Positions 43,760-54,438 of a DNA stretch of 64,000 nt are shown here, piece by piece (the stretch's first letter is position 1; every line of letters starts with the position of its first letter). The DNA is from Sphingobium arseniciresistens (GTDB lineage Bacteria; Pseudomonadota; Alphaproteobacteria; Sphingomonadales; Sphingomonadaceae): NCBI GenBank assembly GCA_029167225.1, contig JARFNK010000002.1:186001-250000 (forward strand), read 5' to 3'. The position numbers and the translations under genes were made by a program. Under the pieces are notes generated by a model. It worked only from the letters and a program-made list of their open reading frames with translations, was not told where the DNA came from and did not search any database.

Positions 43760-46501
43760 ATGTTCGGCGCATTGGCCAAAACCATCTTCGGATCTTCCAA
43801 CGAGCGCTACGTCAAGTCGTTGCAGAAGACGGTGGACGCCATCGCTGCGTTCGAGCCGGAGATTTCCGCGCTTTCCGATGAAGATCTGGCCGCCAAGACC
43901 GTTGCGTTCCGCGCCCGGCTGGCGGCTGGCGAGACGCTGGACGACCTTCTGACGGAAGCCTTTGCCGTGGTGCGCGAAGCGGCCAAGCGCACGCTCGGCC
44001 AGCGCCATTATGACGTGCAGATGATCGGCGGCATCGTCCTCCATCGCGGCGAGATCGCAGAGATGCGGACGGGCGAGGGCAAGACGCTGGTGGCGACGCT
44101 CGCCACCTATCTCAACGCGCTCGAGGGCAAGGGCGTGCACGTTGTCACCGTGAACGACTATCTCGCGACCCGCGACTGCGAGTGGATGGGGCAGGTCTAT
44201 CGCTTCCTGGGGCTGACGACCGGCGTCATCGTGCCCAATATGAGCGAGCCCGATCGCCGCGCCGCCTATGATGCCGACGTCACCTATGCGACGAACAACG
44301 AGCTGGGCTTCGACTATCTGCGCGACAATATGAAGTATGAGCGCACATCGATGGTGCAGCGCCCCTTCAACTTCGCGATCGTCGACGAGGTGGATTCGAT
44401 CCTGATCGACGAAGCCCGCACGCCGCTCATCATCTCCGGGCCGACCGACGACAAGTCCGAGCTTTATGTCGCGGTCGATGCGATCGTGAAGCAGCTCGAC
44501 GAGAATGATTATGAGAAGGACGAGAAGCAGCGCTCCATCACGCTGACCGAGGACGGCACGGAAAAGGTCGAGCGCCTGCTGGAAACGGCCGGGCTGCTGG
44601 AAGGCAGCAACCTCTACGATTTCGAGAATACGCAGGTCGTCCACCATGTGAACCAGGCGCTGCGCGCCGTGGCCATGTTCCGCCGCGACATCGACTATAT
44701 CGTCAAGGACGGCAAGGTCATCATCATCGACGAGTTCACCGGCCGCATGATGGACGGGCGCCGCTGGTCCGACGGCCTGCATCAGGCGGTCGAGGCCAAG
44801 GAAGGCGTGCAGATCGAGCCGGAAAACCAGACGCTGGCCTCCGTCACCTTCCAGAATTATTTCCGCATGTACCCCAAGATCGGCGGCATGACCGGCACGG
44901 CCTCGACGGAAGCGACCGAGTTCTTCGAAATCTACAAGATGAACGTCGTCACCATCCCGACCAACCGGCCGATCCAGCGGGTGGACGAGGAAGACAGTTT
45001 TTACAAGAACCTGGAAGACAAGTTCCGCGGCATCGCCAAGACCATCCGCGTGCATGCGGAAAAGGGGCAGCCGGTGCTGGTCGGCACGGTATCCATCGAA
45101 AAGTCGGAAATGCTGTCTGAATTCCTGCATCAGGAAGGCGTGAAGCATGCGGTGCTGAACGCCCGCTTCCATGAAAGCGAAGCGCATATCGTGGCGCAGG
45201 CGGGCCGCATGGGCGCCGTGACCATCGCGACCAACATGGCCGGTCGCGGCACCGACATCCAGCTTGGCGGCAACCTTGAGTTCCGCATGGAAGACGAGTT
45301 GAAGGACGTGCCCGAGGGGCCGGAGCGCGATGCCGCGATCGAGCGGATGAAGGCGGAGATCGCTGCCGAGAAGGCCGAGGTGCTGGCCGCCGGCGGCCTG
45401 TTCGTGCTGGGCACCGAGCGGCATGAGAGCCGCCGCATCGACAACCAGCTGCGCGGTCGTTCGGGCCGTCAGGGCGATCCGGGCCTGTCGCGCTTCTACC
45501 TGAGCCTCGACGACGACCTGATGCGCATCTTCGGCCCGGACACGATGTTCGCCAAGATGATCCGCTCCAACCTGGAGGATGGCGAGGCGCTGCCCCCGTC
45601 CAAGTGGCTGACCAAGGCGATCGAGACCGCGCAGAAGAAGGTCGAGGCGCGCAACTACGACATCCGCAAGCAGGTCGTCGAATATGACGACGTGATGAAC
45701 GACCAGCGCAAGGTCATCTACGAACAGCGCAGCGACATCATGGATGCCGATACGGTGGACGACGTGGTGATCGACATGCGCCGCGAATCCGTGAACGACA
45801 TCGTCGGCGCGAGCTGCCCGGCCGGCACCTATCCCGAACAGTGGGATGTCGAGGGTCTGAAGGCCCGCGCCGCCGACGTGCTGAACGTCGAGGCGGACAT
45901 TGAAAGCTGGATGCAGGAAGACGCCGTCGACCCCGAGCTGATCGAGGAGCGCCTCGCCGCGCTCGCCGACGCGCAGGTCGTGGAGCGCACCGGTCCTCTC
46001 GACGCCGACAACTGGCATATGATCGAGAAAAGCATCCTGCTCCAGAGCCTCGACCATCACTGGAAGGAGCATCTGGCGACGCTGGATGCGCTGCGTCAGG
46101 TCGTGCATCTGCGTGCCTATGCGCAGAAGACGCCGCTCAACGAATATAAGCAGGAGGCCTTTGCCCTCTTCGAGCGCATGCTGGGCAACATCCGCGAGGA
46201 TGTGACCCGCACCATCGCGCGCGTGCAGTTCCGCTTCGACGAGCCGGCGCCGGAATATGAGCTGCCTGTGCTGCCCGACTTCATCACCAGCCATATCGAT
46301 CCGTTCACCGGCCTCGACGATACCGCCGACCGGGATGCCGGCAGCGGTGGCGGCTATGTGACGACGATGCTGCCGCCGATGACCCGCGCTGCGCCCGAGC
46401 CGACCGAGGGATCGTTCGTTGGGCAGGAAATCAGCCGCAATGCGCCTTGCCCCTGCGGTTCGGGCAAGAAGTTCAAGCATTGCCACGGTGCGCTGAGCTG
46501 A
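43760..46501 (+). CDS. secA: Preprotein translocase ATPase SecA
   Basis: 913 aa from ATG 43760 ([21 protein letters not shown]) with TAGGAA eight bases upstream; a longer frame has no similarity. NBD1 has Walker [14 protein letters not shown] near 105 and Walker [17 protein letters not shown]2 has [15 protein letters not shown] and [13 protein letters not shown]. The C-terminal zinc tail is [14 protein letters not shown]. It drives unfolded precursors through SecYEG. Here it should serve the exported M16, S9, entericidin-like and phosphoesterase products. Confidence 0.98.
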   Translation: MFGALAKTIFGSSNERYVKSLQKTVDAIAAFEPEISALSDEDLAAKTVAFRARLAAGETLDDLLTEAFAVVREAAKRTLGQRHYDVQMIGGIVLHRGEIAEMRTGEGKTLVATLATYLNALEGKGVHVVTVNDYLATRDCEWMGQVYRFLGLTTGVIVPNMSEPDRRAAYDADVTYATNNELGFDYLRDNMKYERTSMVQRPFNFAIVDEVDSILIDEARTPLIISGPTDDKSELYVAVDAIVKQLDENDYEKDEKQRSITLTEDGTEKVERLLETAGLLEGSNLYDFENTQVVHHVNQALRAVAMFRRDIDYIVKDGKVIIIDEFTGRMMDGRRWSDGLHQAVEAKEGVQIEPENQTLASVTFQNYFRMYPKIGGMTGTASTEATEFFEIYKMNVVTIPTNRPIQRVDEEDSFYKNLEDKFRGIAKTIRVHAEKGQPVLVGTVSIEKSEMLSEFLHQEGVKHAVLNARFHESEAHIVAQAGRMGAVTIATNMAGRGTDIQLGGNLEFRMEDELKDVPEGPERDAAIERMKAEIAAEKAEVLAAGGLFVLGTERHESRRIDNQLRGRSGRQGDPGLSRFYLSLDDDLMRIFGPDTMFAKMIRSNLEDGEALPPSKWLTKAIETAQKKVEARNYDIRKQVVEYDDVMNDQRKVIYEQRSDIMDADTVDDVVIDMRRESVNDIVGASCPAGTYPEQWDVEGLKARAADVLNVEADIESWMQEDAVDPELIEERLAALADAQVVERTGPLDADNWHMIEKSILLQSLDHHWKEHLATLDALRQVVHLRAYAQKTPLNEYKQEAFALFERMLGNIREDVTRTIARVQFRFDEPAPEYELPVLPDFITSHIDPFTGLDDTADRDAGSGGGYVTTMLPPMTRAAPEPTEGSFVGQEISRNAPCPCGSGKKFKHCHGALS

Positions 46502-46513
46502 TCGAGGGGGACT

Positions 46514-46546
46514 GGGGTATGCGGTCGAACCAAGCGGCCGCACCCC
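46514..46546 (+). terminator. Hairpin between secA and the phosphoesterase gene
   Basis: GGGG (46514-46517) with CCCC (46543-46546) and TGCGGTCG (46520-46527) with CGGCCGCA (46535-46542, two wobble or near pairs) form a stem with a two-base bulge, 12 bases after the secA stop. It is followed by TGTTGAATT. Confidence 0.55.
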
Positions 46547-46564
46547 TGTTGAATTAGAGCTGAT

Positions 46565-47887
46565 TCAGCGTGCGCGGGCGGCGGCAAAGCGTGCCCGGAA
46601 ATCCTTGAGGTCGATGCTGAACGCATCTTCGGCCAGGAATGCCGCATCGTCCAGCTTGGGCTTCTCGTCCGCCTTGTAGAAGGCAGCATAGGCCGGCAAC
46701 TGGCCCGACAGCGCCTTATAGTGGGTGGAATAGGTCCGCACGGCGATGCGTGGCACCGCGCCGCTCATGTCGAAATCCATGAGGCGCAGCCAGCCGTCCC
46801 CTACGCCGACATGGCCGCGCCTGGCATCTGGCGCCGCGGTGGTCAGCGTCTGGTGCCGTTCCTGATAGTCGGCCAGCACCTGATGCACCTGATGCCCCGC
46901 GCGGTTGCGATCAACATTATGCGCCTGCCCATATTGATGGCCGGAGAGGATCAGGAAGATCTGGTCATTGGGGGCGATCAGCTTCGTCCACAGCTCTTCC
47001 GGATCGTTATGCTCCGGGTGGCTCAGCTTGAAATCGACGATGGGAATGTCGGTCCGCACCCCGTCAGGGCTAATATTATTGTGGATGGTGATGATCGTCG
47101 GCAGGCCCCGGTGCGCGTTGATGACGCCCTGCGCCCACTCGATCACATCGTCCTCGGGCGCCAGTTCCAGCCCGATATGGAGGAAGCGATAACCGCCCGC
47201 GGCGAAGACCTGCGCGCTGTCTGCCCCGCCATGATAGGAGGCGACATACCATTTCTGCCCCTTGAACAGGGGGCTGCCAGCACCGAACACGCTGTTGAAA
47301 TTATTGAGGCCGCCATAGTGCAGCAAGCCATAGGGCAGGGCGGGGTCGGTCGGCTTGCTGGTGGTCGTACCGGGAAGGTAGCGGCTGTCCTGCCAATTAT
47401 CGTCATAGTCGTGATTGCCCGGCACCACCGCGAAGGGCAGCTTGCCGGCGAGCATGGCAAAGCCCTTCCGCGCGACCGGCATTTCCAGCGTCTTCGTGCG
47501 CTCGTCGCCCAGCGGCAGCGCGTCACGGGGCACCATGTCGAGCGCCTTCAGCCCCATGGCGCGATGGGGCTGGTCGATGGTGCCGGCGGCATGTTGCCAC
47601 ACATCGCCGACGCAGGTGGCGAAGGCGATCTGACCGCCGGCGGAGCGCGCATTGTCGGCGATGAAGCGCATCTGGTCGTAGAACATCTCGCGCGCGTCGA
47701 AGGGGAAGCCCGCCTCGGTCTGATGCGTGAAATCGACATAATGCTGGGTGTCGGGGATGACGGCGATGGTGAAGCGAGTGTCCGGCGCCTTGCTTCCTTC
47801 AGGGGCTGAAGGTTGTGCGAGCGATGGCTGGGCAAGGGTGAGCAGCGCAAGCGCGATCAGGCGCAGCGAGGCGCGAACGGAAACCAT
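46565..47887 (-). CDS. Exported metallophosphoesterase
   Basis: A 440-aa protein. Signal peptide about 1-24 (LIALALLTLAQPSLAQPS). The calcineurin-like motif set is IPDTQHYVDF (D-x-H variant with Q), GDVWQHA, PGNHDYDDNW, IHNN and SGHQYGQAHN. Two metal ions are expected to activate a phosphoester bond in the periplasm. The substrate is unknown. The NCS1 permease gene lies four bases upstream, so scavenging of a nucleotide or nucleoside monophosphate, then base uptake, is one possible joint role (inference). Confidence 0.87.
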   Translation of the reverse strand: MVSVRASLRLIALALLTLAQPSLAQPSAPEGSKAPDTRFTIAVIPDTQHYVDFTHQTEAGFPFDAREMFYDQMRFIADNARSAGGQIAFATCVGDVWQHAAGTIDQPHRAMGLKALDMVPRDALPLGDERTKTLEMPVARKGFAMLAGKLPFAVVPGNHDYDDNWQDSRYLPGTTTSKPTDPALPYGLLHYGGLNNFNSVFGAGSPLFKGQKWYVASYHGGADSAQVFAAGGYRFLHIGLELAPEDDVIEWAQGVINAHRGLPTIITIHNNISPDGVRTDIPIVDFKLSHPEHNDPEELWTKLIAPNDQIFLILSGHQYGQAHNVDRNRAGHQVHQVLADYQERHQTLTTAAPDARRGHVGVGDGWLRLMDFDMSGAVPRIAVRTYSTHYKALSGQLPAYAAFYKADEKPKLDDAAFLAEDAFSIDLKDFRARFAAARAR

Positions 47888-47891
47888 GGCG

Positions 47892-49370
47892 TTATATCCC
47901 TCGTGAAGGCGGGTGATGGTGAAGGCGGGTGACGGGCCGGAGCATCATCAGGCGATAGCTGACCAGCGCCAGCAGCAACCCGACGAACCAGGCATAGGTG
48001 TAGATGGTCGTCCACGGCGCGCCAATCCCCGGAAACGCCGCCGGCGCGACGCTATGCACAAAACCCGGGGCATTGGGCAGCACGCCGATCAGGAAGGCCG
48101 CGATCGCGGCCCGGTTCCAGCCCCCGCGATAGCTGTAGACACCATCGGCATCGTAAAGCGCGTCCACGTCGATCTGCGTGCGCCGCACCAGCCAGTAGTC
48201 GGCGATCAGGATGCCGGCGATCGGCCCCAGCAGCGCGCTATATCCGGTCAGCCACACGAAGATATAGCCGCCCGTCGTCTCCAGCAGCTTCCAAGGCATG
48301 ATCGCGGCGCCGATCACGGCAGTCATCAATGCGCCCGTATGATAGGAAATGCGGCGCGGCCAGAGCGAGGAGAAATCATAGGCCGAGCAGACGAGGTTCG
48401 CGGCGATATTGCACGACACCGTGTCGATGCTGATGACGAGCAGCCCGAGCATGATGAACGGGCCGGAGAGGGTGCCCGCCAGCGCTACGGGATCCCAGAT
48501 GGCATGGCCATAGATGACGACGGTGGCCGACGTCGTGATGACGCTGGCAAGCGAAATGAGCCCCATCGTCGGCGGCAGGCCCAGCGATTGCCCGACGATC
48601 TGGTCCTTCTGGCTGCGCGCGAAACGGGTGAAGTCGGGAATGTTGAGCGCCAGCGTGCCCCAGAAACCCACCATGGCGGTGAAGGACGGCCAGAAGACGG
48701 TCCAGAACTGTCCTTCCTTCGCGCCGCCGGGAACGAAGGCCGATGGGCTCTGGAAGATCGGGCCAACCCCGCCGGCCTTGTCCACCGCCCACCAGGTGAG
48801 CGCGATGCAGGCGAGGATCTTGACCGGCGCAGTCCAGCTTTCCAGCCGCCTGATCGTGAGCAGGCCCTTGCGCACGAACAGCAGTTGCAGCGACCAGAAC
48901 AGGCCGAAGGCAATCAACTGGCCGATGCCGATGCCGAGCCCAGGGAGGGGCGCGCCCTTCAACGCCGCGCCCCAGAGCAGCGCGGTAAGCGTCAGCAGCG
49001 CCTCGCCGCCGATCCAGGTCTGGATGCCGTACCAGCCGCAGGCGACCACGGCGCGGGCGATCGCCGGCAGGCGCGCGCCGCGCGTACCGAAGGCGGCGCG
49101 GGACAGCACCGCATAGGGGATGCCGTGACGGGCGCCCGCATGACCGATCAGCAGCAGGGGCAGGAGGACGACGAGATTGCCGAGAAATACGGTTGCCACC
49201 GCCTGCGTGGCCGACATGCCCTGATCGATCAGGCCCGATGCCAGCATCCAGGACGGGACCGCGACCACCATGCCCACCCAGAGCGCGGCGAAATGATACC
49301 ACGCCCAATTGCGCTGCGCCGAGTCGGTCGGCGCCAGATCCCGGTTCCAGAGCGTGTCGTCGATCGCCAT
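47892..49370 (-). CDS. NCS1 family nucleobase:cation symporter
   Basis: A 492-aa integral membrane protein with about twelve hydrophobic segments. Motifs include the N-terminal WNRDLAPTDSAQRNWAWYHFAALWVGM, the first substrate helix, WIGGEALL, TLALNIPDFTRFARSQKDQIVGQSLGLP, and GYSALLGPIAGILIADYWLVRR near the C-terminus. The family moves uracil, allantoin, cytosine or hydantoin with H+ or Na+; the exact base is not readable here. It forms an operon with the phosphoesterase. Confidence 0.92.
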   Translation of the reverse strand: MAIDDTLWNRDLAPTDSAQRNWAWYHFAALWVGMVVAVPSWMLASGLIDQGMSATQAVATVFLGNLVVLLPLLLIGHAGARHGIPYAVLSRAAFGTRGARLPAIARAVVACGWYGIQTWIGGEALLTLTALLWGAALKGAPLPGLGIGIGQLIAFGLFWSLQLLFVRKGLLTIRRLESWTAPVKILACIALTWWAVDKAGGVGPIFQSPSAFVPGGAKEGQFWTVFWPSFTAMVGFWGTLALNIPDFTRFARSQKDQIVGQSLGLPPTMGLISLASVITTSATVVIYGHAIWDPVALAGTLSGPFIMLGLLVISIDTVSCNIAANLVCSAYDFSSLWPRRISYHTGALMTAVIGAAIMPWKLLETTGGYIFVWLTGYSALLGPIAGILIADYWLVRRTQIDVDALYDADGVYSYRGGWNRAAIAAFLIGVLPNAPGFVHSVAPAAFPGIGAPWTTIYTYAWFVGLLLALVSYRLMMLRPVTRLHHHPPSRGI

Positions 49371-49437
49371 TTGCGGTGCCCCCGGGTCGTCGCGAAGGGG
49401 GGATCATGCTTATGTTGCTGTTGCAGCGCAACAATTT

Positions 49438-49450
49438 CGGAAAATTTCCG
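49438..49450. promoter_or_regulatory. Palindrome in the ahpC/NCS1 divergent region
   Basis: CGGAAA-A-TTTCCG is a perfect 6-bp-arm palindrome about 107 bases before ahpC. The 186-base region also has imperfect GTTGC/GCAAC and three TTTCC(G/C) words. No OxyR-type ATAG/CTAT tetramers are seen. The regulator is unknown. Confidence 0.3.
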
Positions 49451-49556
49451 CTATTGATCGAATTTCCCTGTTTCAGCGAGCAGGATTGTCAATTTCCCTT
49501 ACGCGGCGCGGGGGACTACATGGAGCCTCCAATCAACAAACACACACGGAGCCCCT

Positions 49557-50120
49557 ATGGCCTTGATCAACACGACCATCAAACCCTTCAAGGCAACCGC
49601 CTACAAGGAAGGCAAGTTTGTCGACGTCTCCGAGCAGGACGTGCTGGGCAAGTGGGCCATCTTCTTCTTCTATCCGGCGGACTTCACCTTTGTGTGCCCG
49701 ACCGAGCTGGAAGACCTGGCCGGCATCTATCCCACGCTTCAGGGCCTGGGCGTAGAGGTGTATTCGGTTTCGACCGACACGCATTTCAGCCACAAGGCAT
49801 GGCATGATACCTCGCCGGCCATCGGCAAGATCAACTATTTCATGCTGGGCGACCAGTCCGGCACGATCACCAACAATTTCGACGTGATGCGTCCGGGCGT
49901 CGGCCTTGCCGACCGTGCGACCTTCCTGGTCGATCCCGAAGGCGTGATCCAGTTCATGGAAATCACCTCGGAAGGCGTCGGCCGCAACGCGACCGAACTG
50001 CTGCGCAAGGTGAAGGCTGCCCAATATGTGGCCGCTCACCCCGGCGAAGTGTGCCCGGCCAAGTGGGAAGAGGGTGAAGAAACCCTGGCCCCGTCGCTGG
50101 ACCTCGTCGGCAAGATCTGA
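49557..50120 (+). CDS. ahpC: Alkyl hydroperoxide reductase subunit C
   Basis: A 187-aa typical 2-Cys peroxiredoxin. Peroxidatic Cys47 is in [17 protein letters not shown], the resolving Cys in [13 protein letters not shown] near 168. [16 protein letters not shown] is the AhpC dimer region. It reduces H2O2 and organic peroxides and is recycled by AhpF, encoded 148 bases downstream. The start has GGAG upstream. Confidence 0.97.
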   Translation: MALINTTIKPFKATAYKEGKFVDVSEQDVLGKWAIFFFYPADFTFVCPTELEDLAGIYPTLQGLGVEVYSVSTDTHFSHKAWHDTSPAIGKINYFMLGDQSGTITNNFDVMRPGVGLADRATFLVDPEGVIQFMEITSEGVGRNATELLRKVKAAQYVAAHPGEVCPAKWEEGEETLAPSLDLVGKI

Positions 50121-50140
50121 CGACAAACGACAAAGGTGCC

Positions 50141-50234
50141 GCCGGACCACGGGGAAATCCCGGTCCGGCGAATACCGGAACCTGAAACTATCCGTCGTGC
50201 CGGGCCCTTTGGGTCGCACCTTTCCCGGCCCGGC
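50141..50234 (+). promoter_or_regulatory. Two tandem hairpins between ahpC and ahpF
   Basis: The first stem is GCCGGACC/GGTCCGGC (50141-50148 with 50162-50169) with an inner GGG/CCC. The second is GCCGGGCC/GGCCCGGC (50199-50206 with 50227-50234). Neither has a T-tract. They may stabilise ahpC mRNA or attenuate ahpF, giving the usual excess of AhpC; this is inferred. Confidence 0.5.
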
Positions 50235-50268
50235 TTTGTGCGCCCAAGGCGCCTGAGGAGCGAAGACG

Positions 50269-51846
50269 ATGTTGGACGCAAATCTGAAGGGACAGCTGAA
50301 AAGCTATCTGACGAACATTACCCAGCCGATCGAGCTGGTGGCGTCGCTGGACGATGGCGCCAAGTCGGTCGAGCTCGAAGGCCTGCTCAATGACATTGCC
50401 GAACTGTCCGACAAGGTGTCGGTGGTGCGCAAGGATGACGACAAGCGCAAGCCCAGCTTCATGATCCGCCGGGTCGGCACCGACATCGGCGTGCGCTTTG
50501 CCGGCATTCCCATGGGGCATGAGTTCACCTCCCTGGTGCTCGCCCTGCTGCAGGTCGGCGGTCATCCGTCGAAGGCCGCGCAGGACGTGATCCAGCAGGT
50601 GAAGGATCTGGACGGCGACTACGCCTTCGAAACCTATTTCTCGCTCTCGTGCCAGAACTGCCCCGACGTGGTGCAGGCGCTGAACCTGATGAGCGTACTC
50701 AACCCGCGGATCAGCCATGTCGCGATCGACGGTGGCCTGTTCAAGGCGGAGGTCGACGAGCGCAAGGTGATGGCCGTGCCCACCGTGTTCCTGAACGGCG
50801 AGCCTTTCGGCCAGGGGCGGATGGAGCTGGAGCAGATCGTCGCGAAGATCGACAGCGGCGCGGAAAAGCGCGCGGCCGAGAAGATCGCGAAGAAGGATGC
50901 GTTCGACGTGCTGGTGGTCGGCGGCGGCCCCGCTGGCGCGGCGGCGGCCATCTATGCGGCGCGCAAGGGCATCCGCACCGGTATCGCAGCCGAGCGTTTC
51001 GGCGGGCAGGTGCTGGACACCATGGCGATCGAGAACTTCATCTCGGTGCCGCACACCGAAGGGCCGAAGCTTGCGGCGCATCTGGAGCAGCATGTGCGCG
51101 ACTATGACGTCGACATCATGAACCTGCAGCGCGCCGAAAAGCTGATCCCCGCGCGCGTGCCGGGCGGCCTGCACGAAGTGAAGCTGGCCAGCGGCGCATC
51201 GCTCAAGGCGCGGACCGTCATCCTTTCCACCGGCGCACGCTGGCGGCAGATGAACGTGCCGGGCGAGGACGAGTATCGCAACAAGGGCGTGGCTTACTGC
51301 CCGCATTGCGATGGCCCGCTGTTCAAGGGCAAGCGCGTGGCGGTGATCGGCGGCGGCAACAGCGGCGTCGAGGCAGCGATCGACCTTGCCGGCATCGTCG
51401 CCCATGTGACGCTGATCGAGTTCGACAGCCAGCTGCGTGCCGATGCGGTACTGCAGCGCAAGCTCGCCAGCCTGCCGAACGTGAAGATCATCACGTCGGC
51501 GCTGACCAGCGAAGTGCATGGCGATGGCGAAAAGGTGACAGGGCTGAGCTACAAGGACCGCAACCACGACTCGCTGCACCAGATCGAACTGGAGGGCATC
51601 TTCGTCCAGATCGGGCTCGTGCCGAATACCGAGTGGCTGAAGGATGCGGTGGCATTGTCGCAGCGCGGCGAGATCGAGGTCGATCATCGCGGCGAGACGT
51701 CTCAGCCGGGCATCTTCGCGGCCGGTGACGCGACGACCGTGCCCTACAAGCAGATAGTGATCGCAATGGGCGAAGGATCGAAGGCAGCGCTTTCCGCCTT
51801 CGACTATATGATCCGCCTGCCGGTGGAGGAACAGGCCGCAGCATGA
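50269..51846 (+). CDS. ahpF: Alkyl hydroperoxide reductase subunit F
   Basis: A 525-aa flavoprotein. The N-terminal double-thioredoxin domain contains [13 protein letters not shown] near residue 125. The FAD domain starts [20 protein letters not shown], the NADH site is [17 protein letters not shown], and the redox-active CPHCDGPLF near 344 is between them. [23 protein letters not shown] closes the FAD fold. It passes electrons from NADH to AhpC. Confidence 0.97.
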   Translation: MLDANLKGQLKSYLTNITQPIELVASLDDGAKSVELEGLLNDIAELSDKVSVVRKDDDKRKPSFMIRRVGTDIGVRFAGIPMGHEFTSLVLALLQVGGHPSKAAQDVIQQVKDLDGDYAFETYFSLSCQNCPDVVQALNLMSVLNPRISHVAIDGGLFKAEVDERKVMAVPTVFLNGEPFGQGRMELEQIVAKIDSGAEKRAAEKIAKKDAFDVLVVGGGPAGAAAAIYAARKGIRTGIAAERFGGQVLDTMAIENFISVPHTEGPKLAAHLEQHVRDYDVDIMNLQRAEKLIPARVPGGLHEVKLASGASLKARTVILSTGARWRQMNVPGEDEYRNKGVAYCPHCDGPLFKGKRVAVIGGGNSGVEAAIDLAGIVAHVTLIEFDSQLRADAVLQRKLASLPNVKIITSALTSEVHGDGEKVTGLSYKDRNHDSLHQIELEGIFVQIGLVPNTEWLKDAVALSQRGEIEVDHRGETSQPGIFAAGDATTVPYKQIVIAMGEGSKAALSAFDYMIRLPVEEQAAA

Positions 51847-51868
51847 GTTGAAGGGCGACGCTGCCGGT

Positions 51869-51892
51869 GCTCCTGCGAAAGCAGGAGCCCAG
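51869..51892. repeat. REP-like small palindrome with GAAA loop
   Basis: GCTCCTGC-GAAA-GCAGGAGC then CCAG forms an 8-bp stem capped by a GNRA-type loop. It stands 22 bases behind the ahpF stop. The string is one I recall as a repeated intergenic element of sphingomonads; there is only one copy here. Confidence 0.45.
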
Positions 51893-51971
51893 GGCGGCTA
51901 TGCTTTGCACTCACACTGGGCTGTTGCGTTCGCAGAAACACTGCTCTGAAAATGGCGCAGGGAACAAACAG

Positions 51972-52011
51972 AAAAAGCGCCGCCAGCCCATAGGGGTTGG
52001 CGGCGCTTTTT
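51972..52011. terminator. Bidirectional terminator of ahpF and maeB
   Basis: A 14-bp perfect stem (51972-51985 with 51998-52011, AAAAAGCGCCGCCA) extended by three more pairs. It begins with A5 and ends with T5, so both strands obtain a U-tail. Confidence 0.9.
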
Positions 52012-52031
52012 CGTTTTCGCCGGCTGAAAAA

Positions 52032-54308
52032 TCAGGCGGTACGTTCGGTCCGTGTCACCTCTGCCGCCGCGATGGTCGTGAGGTTCAGGATGCCGCGTGC
52101 GGTGATGCCGGGCGTCAGCACATGGATCGGCTGGGCAAGGCCCATCAGCATCGGCCCGATGGTCGGCGAGCTGGACGACGCGCTGAGCGCCGTCAGCGTG
52201 ATGTTGGCCGCATCCAGATTGGGCATGACGAGCAGGTTCGCCGCACCGTCGAAACCACTGTCCATGACCAGCCGCTCGCGCAGGGGCTGCGACAGGGCCG
52301 CGTCGGCGTGCATCTCGCCATCCACGGCGAGATCCGGCGCCATTGCCTTGATGAGGGTCAGCGCGTTTCGCATCTTGCGGGCGCTGGGGCTCATCGATGC
52401 ACCATAGTTGGAATGCGAGAGCAGGGCGGTGCGCGGTTCCAGGCCGAAGCGTCGGATTTCCTGCGCCGCGAGGATCGTCATCTCGGCGATCTGCTCGGCA
52501 GTCGGATCTAGGTTCAGGTGCGTATCCGTGATGAACAGCGCACCGGCATCGAGGATGAGTCCGCTCAGCGCAGAGACGCGGTGTGTGCCCGGCGCCATGT
52601 CGATGATGCGCAGGACGTGCTTGATCTGCTCCCAATAGTCGGAATTGCCGCCGACCAGCGCGGCCTCGACATGGCCGGTACGCAGCAGCATCGCGGCGGT
52701 GATCGTCGGGCGGCGATAGATGTGGCGCTCGATCTCGCTCGATCCCACGCCCTTGCGGCCGGCGATCTGGCGATAGGCGTCCTTCAGCGGCCGCAGGATG
52801 TCATGGTCGGTTTCCGGGTCGATCACCTCGACATCGCGATCCAGCTCGAACCGCAGGCCGAGCGCCGGCAGCTTGTTTGCCAGGACGCGGCGACGTGCAA
52901 CGATAACGGGCTGCGCGAGCCCTTCGTCCAACGCATCCTGGATGGCGCGCAGCACGCGCGGATCCTCGCCCTCGCCATAGACGATGCGCGGGCGGGTGCC
53001 GCGCGCGGCCTCGAACACCGGCAGCATCAGCTGGCTGGAGCGGGTGTTCCGCTGTTCCAGCGTCTTGCGATAGGCCTCGATGTCGAGCGGCCGGGTGGCG
53101 ACGCCGCTGTCCGCGGCAGCCTTGGCGACGGCGGGCGCGATCTCCACGATCAGGCGGGGGTCGAACGGCGTGGGAATGATATATTCAGGGCCGAAGACCA
53201 GCTTTTCGCCGCCATAGGCCTGCGATACGCTGTCATGCGCGGGCAGGCGGGCGAGCGAGGCGATGGCTTCGGCCGCCGCGACCTTCATCGCTTCGTTGAT
53301 CTCCGTCGCGCCGGCATCCAGCGCGCCACGGAAGATATAGGGGAAGCACAGGACGTTGTTGACCTGGTTGGGATAGTCGGAGCGGCCGGTGGCGACGATG
53401 GCGTCGGGCCGGTGGGCCTTGACGATTTCCGGCAGGATTTCCGGCTCGGGGTTGGCGAGCGCGAAGATCAGCGGCTTGGGCGCGAGCAGCGGCAGCCACT
53501 CCGCCTTCAGCACGCCGGGCGCGGAAAGGCCGAGGAACACGTCGGCGCCGGGCAGCACGTCGGGTAACGCGCGGGCGTCCGTCATCCGGGCATAGCGCGC
53601 CATATTGGGCAACATGCCTTCGCGGCCGGCGTGGATGACGCCGTCCTTGTCGGTCATCGTCACATTCTCGACGGGCAGGCCCATGGAGACAAGCAGGTCG
53701 ACGCAGGCGAGCGCGGCGGCGCCGGCGCCCGAGGTCACCAGCCTGGCCTCCTCCAGCGGCTTGCCCTGCATGACGAGCGCATTGCGCACCGCGGCCGCGA
53801 CGACGATGGCGGTGCCATGCTGGTCGTCATGGAAGACGGGGATGTTCATCCGCTTCTTCAGCTCGGCCTCGATGGCGAAGCATTCGGGCGCCTTGATGTC
53901 TTCAAGGTTGATGCCGCCGAAGGTCGGCTCCAGCAGTTCCACCGCCTCGATGAAGCGCTGGGGATCGGTCGTGTCGACCTCGATATCGAACACGTCGATA
54001 TCCGCGAACTTCTTGAAGAGGACGGCCTTGCCTTCCATCACCGGCTTGGATGCCAGCGCGCCGATGGCGCCAAGGCCCAGTACCGCCGTGCCGTTGGAGA
54101 TCACCGCGACCAGATTGCCGCGCGCGGTATAGTCACGGGCCTTGTCGGGATCTGCAGCAATTTCCTCGCAGGGCGCAGCAACGCCGGGAGAATAGGCGAG
54201 GGCAAGATCGCGCTGGTTGACCATGCGCTTGGTCGGCTCGACAGCGAGCTTGCCGGGTTGGGGAAGCCGGTGATAGTCCAGCGCGGCGCGGCGAAGAATG
54301 TCGTCCAT
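52032..54308 (-). CDS. maeB: NADP-dependent malic enzyme with phosphotransacetylase-like domain
   Basis: A 758-aa fusion. The malic-enzyme half (about 1-420) has the Tyr start [18 protein letters not shown], then [49 protein letters not shown] and the nucleotide site [19 protein letters not shown]. The phosphate acetyltransferase-like half (about 430-758) includes [15 protein letters not shown] and [21 protein letters not shown]. The second half usually lacks catalysis and acts as an acetyl-CoA-sensing module. It makes pyruvate and NADPH for gluconeogenic growth. Confidence 0.96.
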   Translation of the reverse strand: MDDILRRAALDYHRLPQPGKLAVEPTKRMVNQRDLALAYSPGVAAPCEEIAADPDKARDYTARGNLVAVISNGTAVLGLGAIGALASKPVMEGKAVLFKKFADIDVFDIEVDTTDPQRFIEAVELLEPTFGGINLEDIKAPECFAIEAELKKRMNIPVFHDDQHGTAIVVAAAVRNALVMQGKPLEEARLVTSGAGAAALACVDLLVSMGLPVENVTMTDKDGVIHAGREGMLPNMARYARMTDARALPDVLPGADVFLGLSAPGVLKAEWLPLLAPKPLIFALANPEPEILPEIVKAHRPDAIVATGRSDYPNQVNNVLCFPYIFRGALDAGATEINEAMKVAAAEAIASLARLPAHDSVSQAYGGEKLVFGPEYIIPTPFDPRLIVEIAPAVAKAAADSGVATRPLDIEAYRKTLEQRNTRSSQLMLPVFEAARGTRPRIVYGEGEDPRVLRAIQDALDEGLAQPVIVARRRVLANKLPALGLRFELDRDVEVIDPETDHDILRPLKDAYRQIAGRKGVGSSEIERHIYRRPTITAAMLLRTGHVEAALVGGNSDYWEQIKHVLRIIDMAPGTHRVSALSGLILDAGALFITDTHLNLDPTAEQIAEMTILAAQEIRRFGLEPRTALLSHSNYGASMSPSARKMRNALTLIKAMAPDLAVDGEMHADAALSQPLRERLVMDSGFDGAANLLVMPNLDAANITLTALSASSSSPTIGPMLMGLAQPIHVLTPGITARGILNLTTIAAAEVTRTERTA

Positions 54309-54438
54309 GGTCCTCCGGGCTTAATAGGATGGAGCAGCGTCTAGGCGGGTTGACGCCAAGCGGCAACGCCTGAGAGGCTAGATTCCTCATATTTCTGCCG
54401 AATGACTGGCGTGCAGCAATTTTCGGTGATGCTGCAGG

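Noticed and set aside
43748-46543. Long antisense frame across secA
   Set aside because: Same cause; secA is complete and diagnostic on the plus strand.
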